In this document: positions 61,709-64,000 of the stretch, piece by piece | Layout: the number at the start of each line of letters is the position of its first letter | Position numbering within the stretch: the first letter of the stretch is position 1 | Position numbers and translations under genes: made by a program | Assembly (NCBI GenBank): GCA_022984795.1 | Contig: JALIHJ010000064.1 | Location: 1 to 64,000, forward strand | DNA: 64,000 bases | Reading direction: 5' to 3' | From: Fabrea salina | Taxonomy: Eukaryota > Ciliophora > Heterotrichea > Heterotrichida > Fabreidae | Notes under the pieces: model-generated | What the model was told of the DNA's origin: nothing | Databases searched by the model: none | Seen by the model: the letters and a program-made list of their open reading frames with translations, nothing else

Positions 61709-64000
61709 ATGTTTTTTGCTTTGGTTTTGTGCCTCAAGTTCAGAGAAATGTTTGCAAGAGTTCAGGTTGGAAGACTCAGTCTAGAAGGAACTGATGTTTC
61801 TGGAAACGGGATTCCAACCAGAGTCTCCTTCGAAGAAGAACTCACTGACCCAGTGGTAATTGCCACTGTGGTGACTCACAACGATCCTCGCCCTGCTACT
61901 TGCAGAATAGCTAGTTTGAGCTCGACTGGGTTTGACTTAGTTCTAGAATCCACTGAAGAAGTAAGTGAAAGGCCAAACCACCCAGCTGAAGAGGCTAGTT
62001 ACTTTGCAGTGGACACTAGTCAACTGCTTAGTGACATGCAGGCTGGGAAACTGACTGTAAGCGATACTAACTGGCACTCTGTAGCATTTGGCTCTGCCTT
62101 TGCCGGAACTCCTGCTTTGTTAGCTTTTATACAAACCAAGAACAATGAAAGGGTCAACATTAGAGTGAAGAATGTTGGCTCAGCTGGATTTGACATTAAA
62201 CTCGATAACCTTGAAAATGATGCCATCAGCAATCCAGAAGTGCTGGGATGGGTAGCTATTTCTGAAGGGGCTCATGACCTTGGACTGAAGAGTGAGTTTG
62301 GAATTATTGGAGGTGTTCGCCAGAATAGAAAAGACATAACTACTACTGAGTCTTTTGTCGACCCTAAAGTTTTTGTTGCCACTATCAATACCTTTGTAGG
62401 AGGTGACTCAATATACCCTAGAGGCTACCAAAGTAACTCAGACAACCAAATTTCAATCCGTGGTGAGGAAACTCAAATACTTAGTGAAGACCAGAGCCAT
62501 GTATCTGAAGTTGTTTCCTGGGCAGCCTTTTACACCTGCTGTTACTCTTACAACATTTTCCAGACCTTTTGTGCTACAGGGTTTTCAAAAGACCCAAGAA
62601 ACTGCACTCTTGAGCTAAGTCCAGTGTTCCAGTTGACTCTTGACCAAATAGAAGACAGTGTTCAAGAACAAGCCCAAGGAATCAAGGTTTACACTGGAGA
62701 AGACTCTTCCTTCTACCCTGACTACAAAACCTCTGATCCACTGGCTGCTTACAAAAGGGGCTATTACTTCAGGGAGTCTTCTTATATGAGGTTTCCTGAT
62801 GTTTCAGAAAGTAAGTTCACTTTTGCCCCTTACTTCACCATCACTGCTTGGGTGCGTCCTGACTCTAACTCCAACTACGAGGTTTTGCTTTCAAAGGTGA
62901 ATGAGAGTCCTACTCAAAGCATGCTGGAGTTCAGTTTAGACTCTGGCAACCCTAAACTAAAGCTGTTCCTCAAAGACTCGCAGACTTTTGAGTTCACTTC
63001 TACCAACTCTGCAACTACCCAAGCCTGGAACTTCCTTTGGACAAAGGTGTTTATAGACTCTGTATTCAAAGTCGAACTAGGAACTAACCTAAATCCTGAT
63101 TTAAAGTCTGATCTAGACTCTTGGTACTCCGACTCAGAATCTAACTACAAAATAACTATAGGAGCTAAGTGGAATCCAGGCTCATACCAAAACTTTTACA
63201 AAGGGTTCTTGTACGAACTCAGAATATACAACGAAAAGTTTGATGCTTCTACCCTGGCTACACAAGCATGTTCTGGAAGTTGTGAAGTGTGTCCTGGTGA
63301 TGGAGACTGCATTGTGTCGTGCAACATAGATGAGTGGTGGACAGGAACTGCCTATGACTCCTGCAGTTCTTGTGGTTCTTGTTCTTATGGCTGTGTGAGA
63401 GCAGAAGACTGCAGTTTATGTCAAGATGAACTTTGTGGAGAATGCAGTAGTTTTGAAACCTGCTTGAACTGCAAAAGCCACTCTACAGAGCAGTCAGGGA
63501 CTTGTGAATGCGATCCTAGTTATTTCCAAGAAACCAACACTTGCCTTGAGTGCACTTCTAACTGCAGAGAGTGTTTATCTGCTAGTTATGATGCTTGTTT
63601 AGACTGCTTAGATGGTTACTACTTAGTTCAAGGACTCTGCACTACTGTGTGCCCTACAGGCCACTCCTGTTCTTCTGCTTCTGAAAAGTTTGTGTTCCAC
63701 TTGAAGCTAGATGGTATGCAAGACTTAGTAACAGACTCAAGAAACTCAATTCCAGTTCTTACAGGAATTAACAACCAGTCTTACCCCTACTTCCACCAAA
63801 CCGATCCTTACCCCACTAAGGACAGGGGATATTACTTCAGAGGAACTTCAGTGATGCAGTTACCTCCTTACGGAGATGCTTCAGGCCCTTTGCTAGTGTT
63901 AGCTCCTCAATTCACAGTGAGCATGTGGGTCATGGCTACTTCTGGAAGTGGAGTTCTGCTTGCTAAACAGAACAAAGACCTCAGTAACCTTTTGGAAGTT
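61709..64000 (+). CDS. Large surface protein, 5' part: three H-lectin-like repeats and two LamG/Cys-rich modules (runs off the window)
   Basis: An open frame of 764 codons runs from ATG at 61709 to the window edge without a stop. After a short hydrophobic start (MFFALVLCL) come three tandem repeats, at about 15-110, 111-183 and 184-265, with the plan VxF...TPxxxAxIxT...RVxNVxSxGFDxxL...EVxGWVAI. This resembles H-type (Helix pomatia) lectins. A LamG-like domain follows (308-514; YFTITAWVRPDSNSNYEVLL), then a furin-like Cys block (518-655; CSYGCVRAEDCSLCQDELC). A second LamG begins at 661 and is nearly the same as that of the gene at 56419. A C-terminal membrane bundle is expected beyond the edge. 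It is likely a sugar-binding surface protein. Confidence 0.88.
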   Translation, partial: MFFALVLCLKFREMFARVQVGRLSLEGTDVSGNGIPTRVSFEEELTDPVVIATVVTHNDPRPATCRIASLSSTGFDLVLESTEEVSERPNHPAEEASYFAVDTSQLLSDMQAGKLTVSDTNWHSVAFGSAFAGTPALLAFIQTKNNERVNIRVKNVGSAGFDIKLDNLENDAISNPEVLGWVAISEGAHDLGLKSEFGIIGGVRQNRKDITTTESFVDPKVFVATINTFVGGDSIYPRGYQSNSDNQISIRGEETQILSEDQSHVSEVVSWAAFYTCCYSYNIFQTFCATGFSKDPRNCTLELSPVFQLTLDQIEDSVQEQAQGIKVYTGEDSSFYPDYKTSDPLAAYKRGYYFRESSYMRFPDVSESKFTFAPYFTITAWVRPDSNSNYEVLLSKVNESPTQSMLEFSLDSGNPKLKLFLKDSQTFEFTSTNSATTQAWNFLWTKVFIDSVFKVELGTNLNPDLKSDLDSWYSDSESNYKITIGAKWNPGSYQNFYKGFLYELRIYNEKFDASTLATQACSGSCEVCPGDGDCIVSCNIDEWWTGTAYDSCSSCGSCSYGCVRAEDCSLCQDELCGECSSFETCLNCKSHSTEQSGTCECDPSYFQETNTCLECTSNCRECLSASYDACLDCLDGYYLVQGLCTTVCPTGHSCSSASEKFVFHLKLDGMQDLVTDSRNSIPVLTGINNQSYPYFHQTDPYPTKDRGYYFRGTSVMQLPPYGDASGPLLVLAPQFTVSMWVMATSGSGVLLAKQNKDLSNLLEV
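63690..64000 (+). repeat. Duplicated LamG-start segment, copy 2
   Basis: Partner of 58480-58800. It keeps SRNSIPVLTGIN, TKDRGYYFRGTSVMQLPPY and VLAPQFTVSMWV almost unchanged. The copy continues past the window edge, so its full length is unknown. Confidence 0.85.

Noticed and set aside
62403-62618. Separate 71-codon gene inside the last surface-protein gene
   Set aside because: It is an alternate frame of a longer frame that runs open from 61709 to the window edge with clear lectin-like domains.

Overview
This window is the left end of a macronuclear chromosome from a heterotrich ciliate, most likely Stentor or a close relative. Positions 1-508 are about 63 copies of the 8-base telomere unit CCCTAACA, the unit known from Stentor and Blepharisma. 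Genes are almost all intronless, and the three introns I could prove are each exactly 15 nt with GT..AG ends, a heterotrich hallmark. TAA, TGA and TAG all act as stops, and no internal TGA is read in long frames such as the 12.5-kb dynein gene. That fits the standard code of Stentor better than a code in which UGA is tryptophan. Axonemal dynein, a CFAP57-like protein and an RNA-dependent RNA polymerase fit a ciliated cell with RNA interference.

Layout. 1-3295 is telomere and a gene-poor subtelomere holding WD40 scraps, a decayed exonuclease/endonuclease/phosphatase-like frame, a small B-box coiled-coil gene and a fold-back repeat beside a telomere-like run. 3296-7948 is a large beta-helix surface protein with a C-terminal membrane bundle. 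7961-14491 (minus strand) is a head-to-tail row read in the order CDT2-like, SMC3, cyclin and a coiled-coil protein, with only 18, 11 and 13 nt between coding regions. 14541-18671 (plus) carries an RBR ubiquitin ligase and an RNA-dependent RNA polymerase, followed by a damaged tRNA-Ala-like sequence. 18771-23071 (minus) holds kinesin-1 and a dynamin-related GTPase. 23108-33207 (plus) holds a CFAP57-like protein, a 2012-residue coiled-coil protein and a small unknown gene. 33200-40897 mixes an unknown basic protein, an unusual IQ/glycogen-binding/PP2C fusion, RRP12, a J-domain zinc-finger protein, a Sec14-like protein and a myristoylated ubiquitin-like protein. 40911-53441 (minus) is one uninterrupted axonemal dynein heavy chain. 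53580-56141 is a TRIM-like protein with about 21 CGHxxCxxC zinc repeats. 56419-64000 holds two related lectin-type surface proteins, the second cut by the window edge.

How it works together. Packing is extreme: many neighbours are 8-40 nt apart, two convergent pairs overlap at their stops, and one divergent pair has start codons 9 bp apart. Promoters must therefore be tiny or lie inside neighbouring genes. Themes are cilia and transport, cell cycle and chromatin, ribosome assembly, RNA silencing and large surface adhesins. The most unusual items are the CGH zinc array, the IQ-CBM-PP2C fusion, the H-lectin/LamG/multi-TM surface family, and the operon-like spacing of the CDT2-SMC3-cyclin row.
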